A stretch of 64,000 nt of DNA from CAZROT01 sp964601895 (lineage in GTDB: Bacteria > Pseudomonadota > Gammaproteobacteria > Enterobacterales > Enterobacteriaceae), in contig CAZROT010000001.1 of the NCBI GenBank assembly GCA_964601895.1, forward strand, positions 186,001 through 250,000, read 5' to 3'. Under the pieces are notes generated by a model. It saw nothing but the letters and a program-made list of their open reading frames with translations. It did not search any database and was not told where the DNA came from. Shown here piece by piece: positions 9,568 to 19,479 of the stretch (within the stretch, counting starts at the first letter, position 1; every line of letters starts with the position of its first letter). The position numbers and the translations under genes are program-made.

Positions 9568-12500
9568 GCCAGCACATGGAGCATTTAAGGGAAGCAGGGT
9601 TTACCACGCTTGTACTGAAACAGTTAAATGCCAGAGAAGGCCAGGCGGTTAATCATTTTCTGCGTACAGCAGAAATCAATGCAGTGCTGAGCGATTTTCT
9701 GCAGAAAAAAAATCAGTATGGGGAAGCCAGATTATGGCAGGAGCTGTTTGAAAAAGCATTCCGCCACAAAATAGCTATCGTTCCTCTGCACAGCGATTTT
9801 TCCCTGATGTCTGTGAATATTCGCCCGGCCTGGGCGAAAGTCTGGCAGGAAACGCTCGCGAGGCAGCTGCTTTTTGAGCAGTTGTCGGCACTGGGTACCG
9901 CAGGTAAAAAAGTGATCCTGACGGCTGACCTGGCACAATTACAGTCGGGTGATGGCTTTAACGGCCGATCGGCAGGGATTGCCCGGCGCCTTAATTCACC
10001 AATTCTGGCCATTAATGGCAATAAACTTAACCTCATTGCAGATAATGTGCTGCAGACCCTGTCTCATTTTACTCATCTGATGTCACCCGAAGCGCTGGAA
10101 GAAAAGGCATATGTTCTCTTAAAATCCAGGGGAAATTCGTACCACAACATTCTTGCACTGCTGAAAAAACTTCCTGACACACTGGGCAGAGAGCGCGTGG
10201 AGACCGCCTTTATGCTAAAACACAGCCTTGCTGTTTATCAGCAAAAACACCCTGATTCTCCACGTAAGACCTCTTTTGTCACACTGGAAAACCAGCTTGA
10301 CAGGCTGTTATTTGAAAATAATGTCATGAAGTTACTGCCATCTGAAGATAAAAGTCGCATCAGGCAGATTGTACGCACCAGACCCCTGCTGGCAGCTGCA
10401 CTCTGGCAGATTGTGGGCTCTGCCCGTTTCAATGCAGCGGGTGACAGGAAAACGGCCATTGAGCAATTGTGTTACTTTGTACAGAAAGATTCCTGGCTGC
10501 AGCTGACAGGCTGGAGTGAGCCTGTGAATACTGAGCTGCCTTTTGAACCGACCTTTCATATCCCGGTACCGGCAGAATACAGACGTCTTGTGCGACTGTT
10601 TATCGCAAGGGCGCAGAAACATGGTTATCTGCGTCTGGCAAAATTTTCAGCGGACTCCGGTATATTACACCTGGGTTACAACTGGCCAACTATACAGCGA
10701 CTGCTTTCCGGCTTGCCAAAAGAGTTTCCCCGCTCGCTTAAAGCGATAACTGGCCTGTTTTATGAAGTGATGAATGCTGTCAGACTGCCTGGCCAGACAG
10801 ATGAAAAGGTGATGCTGCATCATTTCGCCGCTAAAGGTTATCTTGGTCGTCTGCAGCGCGAACGCCTGATGCAGTTTGAGCAGGGCGTTAACGCTGAGAT
10901 AACGACTATAAAGATGGCTGCCTGGGATGAGCTGTATCCTCATTCAGCGCTTGAAGATTTCGCGCAGAGATTGGTGAGGCAACCGAGCCTCGCGCACAGC
11001 ATTGAATTTCTGTTAAACAACTACTCCGGTCTGCTGTTCAGTGACAGAAGAAATCACGCGTTCAGTATTGTGACAAAATTTATGCCTCTTCTGCAGGCAA
11101 GGGGTATCACGACCCTGTGCATACCCTGGCTATCAAAAGAAAAACAGCCACTTATTGATCGTTTTTTACGTGCCCGTCATTCTATCATGTCGGGTGACCT
11201 GAAAATGCTGTTAACGCCTGTTCAACAGAATTTTTTCATTGAAGCGCGCTCTTTTGAGATGAAAATTGTTGCATTGCACAGTGAGCGCTTACCCCTGCCG
11301 GACACACCGGATCTTCAGGAATTTTATCTGAACGATGCTATCAGTGAACGCGTTGAATTGCTTAACTCTCTGGCACAACGAGGGGAAAAATTTATTGTTC
11401 TTACGGGAAAAAAAGACCTGCTGTCATACCGTCTGTCTCATGATAATTTTCTGCCCGGTCTTGCCTTTCGCATGCAGTATCCCATTCTGGACCTGCACCA
11501 TAATGGAAAGATAACCCTGATTCATGATAATCCCCTGACGATAACGGACAGTAATGCGTACCCGGTGGATGAAAATATGGCTGTGGAGCATGCTTCCGTA
11601 CCTGCAGGAGATCCTGACAGCGCTACATCGCCTCTTTCGCACATATTGCCTGAGGCACAGCAGACTGAAATGACAATGGCGCCAGCTGGCCTATTGCAGA
11701 AAATCAGAGACATTTCGGTACATTCTGGAGAAACCATTAGTCTTATTCAGGAAGCTATTGAGATGTTTATGGATTTTGTCAACAGGGTTTATCCTGTTAT
11801 CAGCAGAGAGCTGGTAGAAGGGGCTTTTATGCTGGCTAATGCCATACGCAAAGCTCAGGCTGTTTTGCCATTTCCATCATCGTCACAGAGCGCCAGCAGC
11901 TATCAGTCAGCCCGTTATCTTCTTGTCATAGAGGAAATTTATCATAAGGTATTGGGCAAATTTCACACTGAAATAAAAAATCAGATAGTTGATGCATCGA
12001 AAAATGATCCGTTTTGGGCTGCCCTGATGTACCAGCATTTCCTGCAGAAAACCGAATTTGTCAAAACGCCGGAAGCGCTGCTGGAGGAAGTCAGCACAAT
12101 TCTGGCAGAAAACAAGGAGCCTGCGCTGCTTATCCGTGGCGCTTTAGACGAATTCCTGTTTTTCCTGAAACGCTTTCCCGCACAGGTGCCCGATAAGGCC
12201 ATTGCAGAAACTGTCTTCATCCTTATTAATTATCTGTACACGCATCAGAACGGGCTGGCACATGAGCATTGGGGCAGGGAAGCGTACCAGGAATTTACTG
12301 CCCTTGCGAAAAAACAGCAGGTGACAGGAAACCCCAAAAGGGGTAAAGCGGAAAAGCTGGCTGGTGATGGCCGTAAGGATATATTGTCAATTTTACAGAA
12401 TAATTACCCGGTGCTACCTGATGCAACGCCTGATGATATTATGCAGTGGATAGCACTGCTGGATGAGTTCGTATTTGCCAGTGATTTTAATTCTGTGCAT

Positions 12501-15500
12501 CGTGAGCGTATCACTGCCATGTCCAGGATAAACACGGCGCTGGCTGCTTTTCTGTATGAACGTGCGCGGGAAGAAAGGGATGATGCTGACAGGCAGGGTT
12601 TTACTGATATGCTGATTTATCGGATGCAGTCAATAAGCAGGGAGCATCTGGTGAGAATGGGCCATGACGAAATAAAAAATATCATCGCCGCGCTGGAATT
12701 TGCCTGGCACATTCATGAATCGGGAAAAATCACCCGCTGGGATGCAAAATATTCCGGTCCGGCAAGAGAGGCGCTGAACTATCAGTTGTCTGGTAAAAAT
12801 TGCAGGGAACAGCTTTCCATGCTGCTGCGCCAGCATCAGGGATTACTCATTGCCGCACCAGTGACAAGAGAGCTCTACCCGTTATCTTACCTTGCTGACA
12901 TTATGCCGGAGCTGTTGACGCTACCTGAGACAGGGCCTGGTAAGATAACCCTTGTGCTGGATATGAGCAGCTCGCTGCAGACCGAGCTGGATGACTACAT
13001 GGCACAGGATGACCCCGAGGCGATTGGGCTTGTTATAAGAGGCTGGGCGTGGGGGCATGACCGGGAAGAATATGAAAATGGTAACCATGAAACCACGACG
13101 ATAAAGGCCTTTAAAAAGTTGCATGATTACAGGGGCAGAATCACACTACATGCATTACATGATGATGCCTGTCAGGATAACCCGTTAGCGGATTTAATCT
13201 CCACGGCCAGTACGCTACAGAGGCTGATAAATTTACCGCAAACAGAAAAATTCATTGTACTTGCTACCCCAAATACACTTGAGTCGCGCGCAGGTCTGAA
13301 AGGAAACGATGGATTGCAGGCAATGATGCCGGGTATAAGTCACCGATTGGATCTGCCTGTTCTTGGCCTGAATCAGAATGGTTTTCAGGTGCAGGAGGAT
13401 AGTTTTTTTTTAAAGCTGGTGGATAGATCTGCTGTTGCTAGAAACGACAGCCCTGGTTTCTGGTCATTGCCATCGCCTGTGGTGGAATCATCCGGTAGCC
13501 ATGACCATGGCAACCACTATCAGCTTGTCGTGCAACTTGAAGACAGTACGACTGCTAATGGGGATAGCGATATCTTTAAGGAAGCACTTAATGCTCAGCT
13601 AAAAAAAGATGCCAGACATTCCCTGCTGGTTTTTTTGCCCAAAGGAGAAAGGCCTTTTTTTCTTGCCAGTCATGTGTATGGCAGTGCCTGGCGCCCCATT
13701 CCTTCCTCAATAATCAGAAATGAAATGATAAAGTGGCCTCCCGGGAAGACTCATCTTGTGCTGTTTGGGCTGGGAAGGGACAGGCCAGATGGCCAGCGTG
13801 AGCTGGCAGGCCGCGATGAGGAAACGCTGGCACTGGAAATTAGCGGATTAAATAATGAGCTTATTAGCCTCGGTATTATGCCACTGGAACGGGAGCGTAT
13901 GCATATTCGGGATGCTTCCTGGGCGAGTGCCGCCAGCAAGGCCAGGTTTGAGCAGCGTGTTCTGTCAGAGCAGCGCCAGAACTGGGAAGGGATCCCGACT
14001 TTTTATGAGGCCGATGACTTTGCCTCTGTGCCGCTGAAAAAGAAAGGCCAGGCAAGTAAGAAAATCACAGAGACAATCAAGGAATTCTGGCAGCACGAAA
14101 ATGAAGGCGCTGGCAAAGTACAACGGGCTAAGATTGCCGTGCGTTTGTGGAAAGAAATTTATGATTACATTGTTACCCACCCCGGCTCTGAAAGAATACG
14201 GGAATTCAAAAAATGTCAGATATATATTGCCATAAATATTGCTGCCCTGAAGACAGAAGCGCGTTATCAGGAAGAAGTCCAGAAGCTGAAGCTTGAGCTG
14301 ATACAGTTAAAGGGTAACCTGCCTGCAGAATATTTTTACAGCCAGCTCAGAGAGCAGAATCAGGACACTACTTTCAGGAAAGTAACTGCCGCGGATGTAA
14401 AGCGTTACAGGGTAACGCAACCAGACAAGAATATGCTCGATGCACTGGAGCACGGTGAGTACGGGCATCGGGAAAATGGAAAATATTATCTTAAAATAGA
14501 TAAAGAATTTTATCGGTTGCAGCGGGAAGGGGATATCCGGCGCATTATTTATGAAGAAGACGGTGCAGCCGGTCCTCAGGCGCCCCGCTCCGGGCTTGCG
14601 GTAAATTACCATGCCGGCGGTGCGCAATGGGTATTTGATAGTACTATCGGCAGACCTGGTGGTGATGCCAGCAGTGCGGTCAGATCGTCTGTACATCAAT
14701 TTATGAAAGATACCCTGAGTAATTTTGTCAGGAAAGAGCTGGGTGCTTTTCTCGATAGTCAGGCTGCGGTGCTGACAGCAGGAGCTCAGGAGGTTGTTAC
14801 CAGAAAGCAGTTGATTGAGGGACTAAGTATACCTTTAAGTATATTGCTGAAAGAAACACTGATGCTGGCCAGTGAGCAGAATATGGATCCCGCTATCCGC
14901 GAAGCGCTGCTGATTTTCTGTAAAAATGAAAAACTGCATGCTGTCATCAATAATCTGTTGAAACAGGTATTTTCCAGCACGATATCGGAAATACCTGCCC
15001 TGGCTGAGCTGGATGAGATACAGGCACTGTTGGGTGAAGAGCTTACTGCATTACTCAGGCCAGAATTATATGCTTTTGCCACAAACACAGAGCGCCCTCT
15101 ATTGTCACAACCTCAATTCCCGACAGATAAGGCAGTCAGCAAGTCAGTGGATATGCTCAGATTCTATCTGGATAGCAGTGGTGTCACTTCCTCGCAAGAG
15201 ACGGAAGAAAATACGTCCACTCTGCTGGAGTTAGATGAAACAAGGCAAAAAAAGCTGAATGAGTCAGGCAGGCTGGCCACCCTCATCGAAGAAAAAGAAG
15301 GTTTTGTCAGGGCTATGGCAGGGCTGCAGCGGCAGGCCGGGTTGCCGGCAGAAAAATGGCAGCCGTTACTGCACAGCCTGTCTGAACATCCAAAGGCCGC
15401 TGCCGGGCAGCGCTGGTCGCTGCGGTTTATCGATGTTACACAGCCTGAAAACACAGTAACACATCATTTCGGTGATGAAACTGTCTGGAAGTTCATGAAA

Positions 15501-18500
15501 GATTATGACGGCATGCTGGAAAGTATCAATACAGCTCACCGTTATGCAGGAAGCAGAGCGGTTACGGACCAGGATACCAGCCACACTGAAGCCGTGCACG
15601 GGCTCAACGCGGCTTTTTTGTTAAAGACACTCATCCCCTGGTTTGCCGATAAAAGTCGTGCGGCTGCTGCCACAGAGACGGAGGTTCCCCAGACATTGAA
15701 CACCGCCCTGCAGGTACATACCTGGATAAATCTGTCTCAGATGTCTCAGGGAGTGCTGGAAGATACAGGAAAATTCATCACCCTGTGCCGGGAAATATCA
15801 GGCAGTGTGGTGGCTGCCGACAGTATATTAATTCGTGGTCTGTCGCACGCCAGTTCAGCAGCGGGAATGGCATTGAATGCAGTCAGTATGGTGCTGGATA
15901 GTATTGAGCTGGCTTATGCACAGAGCCAGGCGCAGCGTGCTGTTGCTGGTACTCAGCTGGTTTTCGACAGTACTGGTCTTGCTACCAGTGTAATGGGTCT
16001 TGGTGCCGGTATGGCTGGTGCAACCGCGGTGGCTACAGTCTCAGCGGGGGCTGGTGTGATACTCGCCGGGCTGGGTATTGGCGCGACAGCGCTGGCAGAA
16101 GCTTTTGGTCAGATAGCTGACGATGCACAGGCGGTGGGAAGCTATTTTGCTGATCTCGATATCGCCTGGCAGCGGGGAGGTTACCGTACTGTCAGAAGAA
16201 AAGATGCCGAGGGCAGAGAGCATGTTCTGATGGAGCCCATTCCTGGTGCTGTCATCAGCGTACTGGATGTAAAAAACAGGCAGCTGACTTTTGACAGTCC
16301 TTATCTCTACCGTTCAACAGAGGCAATCCTCGGCTCAGGATACCGGAATTGGGTAAGTGCGCTACCCGAGGCCATCATGGATAAAAAGCAGGCTATTAAT
16401 GTACGGGAGGGGCTGGATTATCGCGCTACGGCGCCGTTTCAGCCGCAGCCTGATAGCACCCTGGTTCTGCCGCTAACACCACGTCATTACCTCAATTACG
16501 AATACGAGATCCTGCCTTTCTGTATCTGGCGTCATGACAGAGGTTTTGATCTACTGCGTCGCCTTGAAGCTGATCGCCGTTTTCATTACGATTTTTATAC
16601 TTTTCCGTCAGAATACCTGATTCGCCGTATATTTCCGCACTATGTGGAAACACCTGTCAGTGTCATACTGGATGCGCAGGACAGGGACATCCTGATGCCC
16701 GCCCTGCCTCTGGACTTTAAGGGGAAATTGTTTTACCAGCTGACAGGTAATGGAGGCACCCAACGGATAAGCCTGCAGGAAGGGGTTACGCTGTCCTTAC
16801 AGGGCTGTGCACAAACTCATTGGGTACTGGATGCCCGCCAGCTGAGTACTGATACCCTGCAGCTTGATGGCAACCGCTTACAGGCAGGCGGATTAACCAT
16901 CACCCTGTCTGCTGATGCCTGTGGTACCGTCACTGTCATCACCAGAAATAACGAAATTCTCGTGGCTGACCTGAAAACTCAGCGCTTAATTCCCCAGGAG
17001 CTAGATGGTCAGCGTTTTCATGATCTTAAGGCGTTACATGTTGAACTGAAACGCTTAACACCCGATGCTGCTCACAACAGCCCGTTTGTGATAGTGGATA
17101 ATTACCAGCCCTCTATGCAGGAAGGCAATGTCGGGCGGGCATTCTACCAGCGCAGTACTGATAGGTTCATTTACACGAATCTGCCCGAAAAACAGGATTT
17201 TTTAAGCGCGGCAATACTGGCCAGAGTTGACGGAGACCGGGCCTGGTTTTACCGTGATGCCAGCGTCTGGCAGGTCAGTATTCCGGGAGGGAATATCACG
17301 GCGCAGTACCTGTTGTCTTTCACGCATGGAAATCAACAGAAGATTATCCGTCACACCACCGGGGGTGACGGTGCGTTGTACCTGACCGTTCAGCAACAGG
17401 ACGGGCCGGGCATTGTGCTGTACACCTACCGGATTTATCAGGAAGAAAGCAGCCTGATTTCTGTGGAAATCAGCAGCGGTACGGACAGGGCCCTGCTGGA
17501 TTATCTTAAACCGGATCTGAATTTCGCTACAGCCATCCTGCTGGCTCCCTCCGTACCTGTGAAGAAGAGCCGGCTTTCAGCAATGGTTACCCTGATCCAC
17601 GGCAGTGAAAATAGCGAGCTTCAGAGCAGACGCTGTTGGCTGTTTTTTGATGGAGATCAGCAGCCAGTCAGGATGGTCAGAGCCATTTTCGGCCACCAGC
17701 CGCAGCCAGAAGATCTGGACCTGGCATTTGTCACCGCTGGCGATGAGCCAGGCTACTACTTCTTCAGTCCCAGGGCACAGAGTCTGTATTTTCAGGCTGA
17801 TGATGGTCTGTCTGGCAGAGAGCAGATAACACAGGTGATGAGTAATGTACGTACGGTATTTGCGCAGGGAGCAAAGCAGCTGGCCTGTACACGGGAAGGT
17901 GTCCTGTGGCTAATGAAGACAGAAGGTGCAGCCATGCTGGTGGGTGTTACGGCAGAATGGATAAGAAAGCACAGACAGGCTCTCAGGGTACAGCTGGAAA
18001 AACTGGTCAGATACAGCGCAGATAAGGCGTCTTTCCTGCTGCTGCAGGGTATGAAGAATAGCGATGGGCAAGCAGTTCCTGCCTGGTATGACAGTCTGAG
18101 CAACAGAATCATCATGGGAGGAACAGGTGCGGATACACATAACCTGGTTTATCTCGGTTCCAGCCCGGACGGCCAGAAAGCATGGATTTTTGCTACTGAC
18201 AGCGGACAGCTGTACTGCCAGGCCGTAAGTGCATCATTACCGGTTATCGATGAAAATCTCATCATGTCCGGTCAGGTGAGGGACGCTGAGCGCTGGTCCC
18301 TGCCTGGCAGGCAAAAAATATCCACTGCCGTACGTCAGGGCAACAGGCTGCTTCTAAAAACTTCTGACGGTGCCGTATTACTGTTACCCATGACAGCGGG
18401 CCCGGCAGATAAGCCCGCACTAATCGCTTTCCATAGCGAAAAAGCTCAGGATACGGACATCATTGCTACCCTGAACGAACTGACAGCCGTATATGACCTG

Positions 18501-19313
18501 CCAGCAGCAATCAGACTGACGACGGTATCCGGCCAGGCACCCTCCTGGTACCTCACGCAGGAAAAAATAATTCTGCGGGCCCACAGACTGGATTCCGCTC
18601 ATTCTTTTAATTTTCTGGGCAACGCTGCCGGAACGCGACACAGCTACATCCACGACATGGATACCGGTGCGCTCTGGCTGGTAAGCGATAGTGAATCCGT
18701 ATTGACAGGGCATTATGCCTGTGCGCTGCTCAAGCAGCAGACGCTGATACTGCAGGTGAGTGAAGCGGCGGTGACGACAGGCAGGAAAATCCAGCTACCC
18801 CGATTAATGGGTGCTGACAGCATCATTATCACTGGCAGTACCTCACAGCAGCGTGGCTGGCTACTTTCCCCTGAAGTACTGACGCATTACCGGCAGATTG
18901 TGATTAATGATAAGGGAGAAAACAGCCTTATTCGCATAGCCCCTGCGGGTGAAGACACTGTTACGCTGCAGCGCAGTGGTGAGGATCTTATGCTGTACAG
19001 TGCACGCTCAGACACGAGCATACTGCTGACTTATGCTGATAAGTCGGCAGAGCGCGGCATGCGGCTTGCCATCGCTGATATGCCGCCGGTGACATTGCAG
19101 CACCTGCTGGTTATGGGCATCAGCCGTATTCGCTATGGTGTGCAGCATCCCACAAAGCCAGGCAGTGATGGGACTATGTTGTTGGGAGAAATGATGAATA
19201 TTGTGGTAGCGGATACTGCAATGACGGTGCCAGATGTGGCCGTTGTCGGACAGAATCTGAAAAAAAGAGGTCATCACCTGCCTCTGCCTGCTGCAGAGCC
19301 AGTTATAACCTGA
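9564..19313 (+). CDS. Giant TcdA/TcdB- and MARTX-related toxin with inactive C80 protease domain
   Basis: The frame encodes 3249 residues. From the N-terminus: alpha/beta modules ending near residues 156, 656 and 1276, each with a K-x-[IV]-[IV]-L-[TA] strand and a P-[IV]-L strand. Between them are helical modules around 195-270, 725-820 and 939-1010, with the motif [GT]AFML in two of these. Residues 1318-1460 align with the C80 cysteine protease domain of MARTX and clostridial toxins (YQLVVQLED, then LFGLGRDRPD), but the catalytic His is Leu and the Cys is Ala. Next come a charged helical region, a TcdA/TcdB-like pore-forming region with a Gly/Ala-rich hydrophobic stretch (about 2134-2185), and about 1000 residues of beta-rich repeats. 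No glucosyltransferase motif or N-terminal signal peptide is seen. The predicted start, TTG at 9564, has no ribosome binding site. Delivery and target are unknown. Confidence 0.85.
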   Translation: MSQHMEHLREAGFTTLVLKQLNAREGQAVNHFLRTAEINAVLSDFLQKKNQYGEARLWQELFEKAFRHKIAIVPLHSDFSLMSVNIRPAWAKVWQETLARQLLFEQLSALGTAGKKVILTADLAQLQSGDGFNGRSAGIARRLNSPILAINGNKLNLIADNVLQTLSHFTHLMSPEALEEKAYVLLKSRGNSYHNILALLKKLPDTLGRERVETAFMLKHSLAVYQQKHPDSPRKTSFVTLENQLDRLLFENNVMKLLPSEDKSRIRQIVRTRPLLAAALWQIVGSARFNAAGDRKTAIEQLCYFVQKDSWLQLTGWSEPVNTELPFEPTFHIPVPAEYRRLVRLFIARAQKHGYLRLAKFSADSGILHLGYNWPTIQRLLSGLPKEFPRSLKAITGLFYEVMNAVRLPGQTDEKVMLHHFAAKGYLGRLQRERLMQFEQGVNAEITTIKMAAWDELYPHSALEDFAQRLVRQPSLAHSIEFLLNNYSGLLFSDRRNHAFSIVTKFMPLLQARGITTLCIPWLSKEKQPLIDRFLRARHSIMSGDLKMLLTPVQQNFFIEARSFEMKIVALHSERLPLPDTPDLQEFYLNDAISERVELLNSLAQRGEKFIVLTGKKDLLSYRLSHDNFLPGLAFRMQYPILDLHHNGKITLIHDNPLTITDSNAYPVDENMAVEHASVPAGDPDSATSPLSHILPEAQQTEMTMAPAGLLQKIRDISVHSGETISLIQEAIEMFMDFVNRVYPVISRELVEGAFMLANAIRKAQAVLPFPSSSQSASSYQSARYLLVIEEIYHKVLGKFHTEIKNQIVDASKNDPFWAALMYQHFLQKTEFVKTPEALLEEVSTILAENKEPALLIRGALDEFLFFLKRFPAQVPDKAIAETVFILINYLYTHQNGLAHEHWGREAYQEFTALAKKQQVTGNPKRGKAEKLAGDGRKDILSILQNNYPVLPDATPDDIMQWIALLDEFVFASDFNSVHRERITAMSRINTALAAFLYERAREERDDADRQGFTDMLIYRMQSISREHLVRMGHDEIKNIIAALEFAWHIHESGKITRWDAKYSGPAREALNYQLSGKNCREQLSMLLRQHQGLLIAAPVTRELYPLSYLADIMPELLTLPETGPGKITLVLDMSSSLQTELDDYMAQDDPEAIGLVIRGWAWGHDREEYENGNHETTTIKAFKKLHDYRGRITLHALHDDACQDNPLADLISTASTLQRLINLPQTEKFIVLATPNTLESRAGLKGNDGLQAMMPGISHRLDLPVLGLNQNGFQVQEDSFFLKLVDRSAVARNDSPGFWSLPSPVVESSGSHDHGNHYQLVVQLEDSTTANGDSDIFKEALNAQLKKDARHSLLVFLPKGERPFFLASHVYGSAWRPIPSSIIRNEMIKWPPGKTHLVLFGLGRDRPDGQRELAGRDEETLALEISGLNNELISLGIMPLERERMHIRDASWASAASKARFEQRVLSEQRQNWEGIPTFYEADDFASVPLKKKGQASKKITETIKEFWQHENEGAGKVQRAKIAVRLWKEIYDYIVTHPGSERIREFKKCQIYIAINIAALKTEARYQEEVQKLKLELIQLKGNLPAEYFYSQLREQNQDTTFRKVTAADVKRYRVTQPDKNMLDALEHGEYGHRENGKYYLKIDKEFYRLQREGDIRRIIYEEDGAAGPQAPRSGLAVNYHAGGAQWVFDSTIGRPGGDASSAVRSSVHQFMKDTLSNFVRKELGAFLDSQAAVLTAGAQEVVTRKQLIEGLSIPLSILLKETLMLASEQNMDPAIREALLIFCKNEKLHAVINNLLKQVFSSTISEIPALAELDEIQALLGEELTALLRPELYAFATNTERPLLSQPQFPTDKAVSKSVDMLRFYLDSSGVTSSQETEENTSTLLELDETRQKKLNESGRLATLIEEKEGFVRAMAGLQRQAGLPAEKWQPLLHSLSEHPKAAAGQRWSLRFIDVTQPENTVTHHFGDETVWKFMKDYDGMLESINTAHRYAGSRAVTDQDTSHTEAVHGLNAAFLLKTLIPWFADKSRAAAATETEVPQTLNTALQVHTWINLSQMSQGVLEDTGKFITLCREISGSVVAADSILIRGLSHASSAAGMALNAVSMVLDSIELAYAQSQAQRAVAGTQLVFDSTGLATSVMGLGAGMAGATAVATVSAGAGVILAGLGIGATALAEAFGQIADDAQAVGSYFADLDIAWQRGGYRTVRRKDAEGREHVLMEPIPGAVISVLDVKNRQLTFDSPYLYRSTEAILGSGYRNWVSALPEAIMDKKQAINVREGLDYRATAPFQPQPDSTLVLPLTPRHYLNYEYEILPFCIWRHDRGFDLLRRLEADRRFHYDFYTFPSEYLIRRIFPHYVETPVSVILDAQDRDILMPALPLDFKGKLFYQLTGNGGTQRISLQEGVTLSLQGCAQTHWVLDARQLSTDTLQLDGNRLQAGGLTITLSADACGTVTVITRNNEILVADLKTQRLIPQELDGQRFHDLKALHVELKRLTPDAAHNSPFVIVDNYQPSMQEGNVGRAFYQRSTDRFIYTNLPEKQDFLSAAILARVDGDRAWFYRDASVWQVSIPGGNITAQYLLSFTHGNQQKIIRHTTGGDGALYLTVQQQDGPGIVLYTYRIYQEESSLISVEISSGTDRALLDYLKPDLNFATAILLAPSVPVKKSRLSAMVTLIHGSENSELQSRRCWLFFDGDQQPVRMVRAIFGHQPQPEDLDLAFVTAGDEPGYYFFSPRAQSLYFQADDGLSGREQITQVMSNVRTVFAQGAKQLACTREGVLWLMKTEGAAMLVGVTAEWIRKHRQALRVQLEKLVRYSADKASFLLLQGMKNSDGQAVPAWYDSLSNRIIMGGTGADTHNLVYLGSSPDGQKAWIFATDSGQLYCQAVSASLPVIDENLIMSGQVRDAERWSLPGRQKISTAVRQGNRLLLKTSDGAVLLLPMTAGPADKPALIAFHSEKAQDTDIIATLNELTAVYDLPAAIRLTTVSGQAPSWYLTQEKIILRAHRLDSAHSFNFLGNAAGTRHSYIHDMDTGALWLVSDSESVLTGHYACALLKQQTLILQVSEAAVTTGRKIQLPRLMGADSIIITGSTSQQRGWLLSPEVLTHYRQIVINDKGENSLIRIAPAGEDTVTLQRSGEDLMLYSARSDTSILLTYADKSAERGMRLAIADMPPVTLQHLLVMGISRIRYGVQHPTKPGSDGTMLLGEMMNIVVADTAMTVPDVAVVGQNLKKRGHHLPLPAAEPVIT
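13515..13990 (+). other. Degenerate C80 (MARTX/TcdA-type) cysteine protease domain in the toxin
   Basis: In active C80 domains InsP6 triggers autocleavage through a His in G-H-G-[RK]-D and a Cys in [VL]-G-C. Here the aligned motifs read GLGRD (Leu codon at 13770-13772, residue 1403) and IRDASW (Ala codon at 13914-13916, residue 1451). The surrounding pattern is kept: HYQLVVQLED, LLVFLP, KTHLVLFG, the AGRDEETLALEI helix and MHI. The fold therefore looks retained while the dyad is lost. The alignment is by eye against remembered Vibrio cholerae MARTX and TcdA sequences. Confidence 0.7.
15540..16500 (+). other. TcdA/TcdB-like pore-forming region of the toxin
   Basis: This stretch encodes helical residues followed by a long Gly/Ala-rich hydrophobic segment (STGLATSVMGLGAGMAG, then VILAGLGIGATAL) and the downstream pattern SYFADLDIAW, LDVKNRQLTFDSPYLY and ILGSGYRNWV. 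These are characteristic of the TcdA/TcdB pore-forming domain family, which inserts into host endosomal membrane to deliver upstream domains. Assignment is by pattern, not by search. Confidence 0.7.
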
Positions 19314-19479
19314 TATCAGTAATATCGCTGGCAGCATGGAATTATAAAGGGTGGGATATTGGTGATGATGGCAGGGTGCTAAGGAATAACAGGAAAGCAT
19401 CAATAGCGTTTCAACGTATGACGGTTTTTCTGATAAACCCCATGAGCGGGTAATTACACTATCTCGCTCATTGTTAGTG

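Noticed and set aside
14307..14699. 130-codon minus-strand frame inside the toxin
   Set aside because: Antisense shadow of the toxin frame, which is continuous here.
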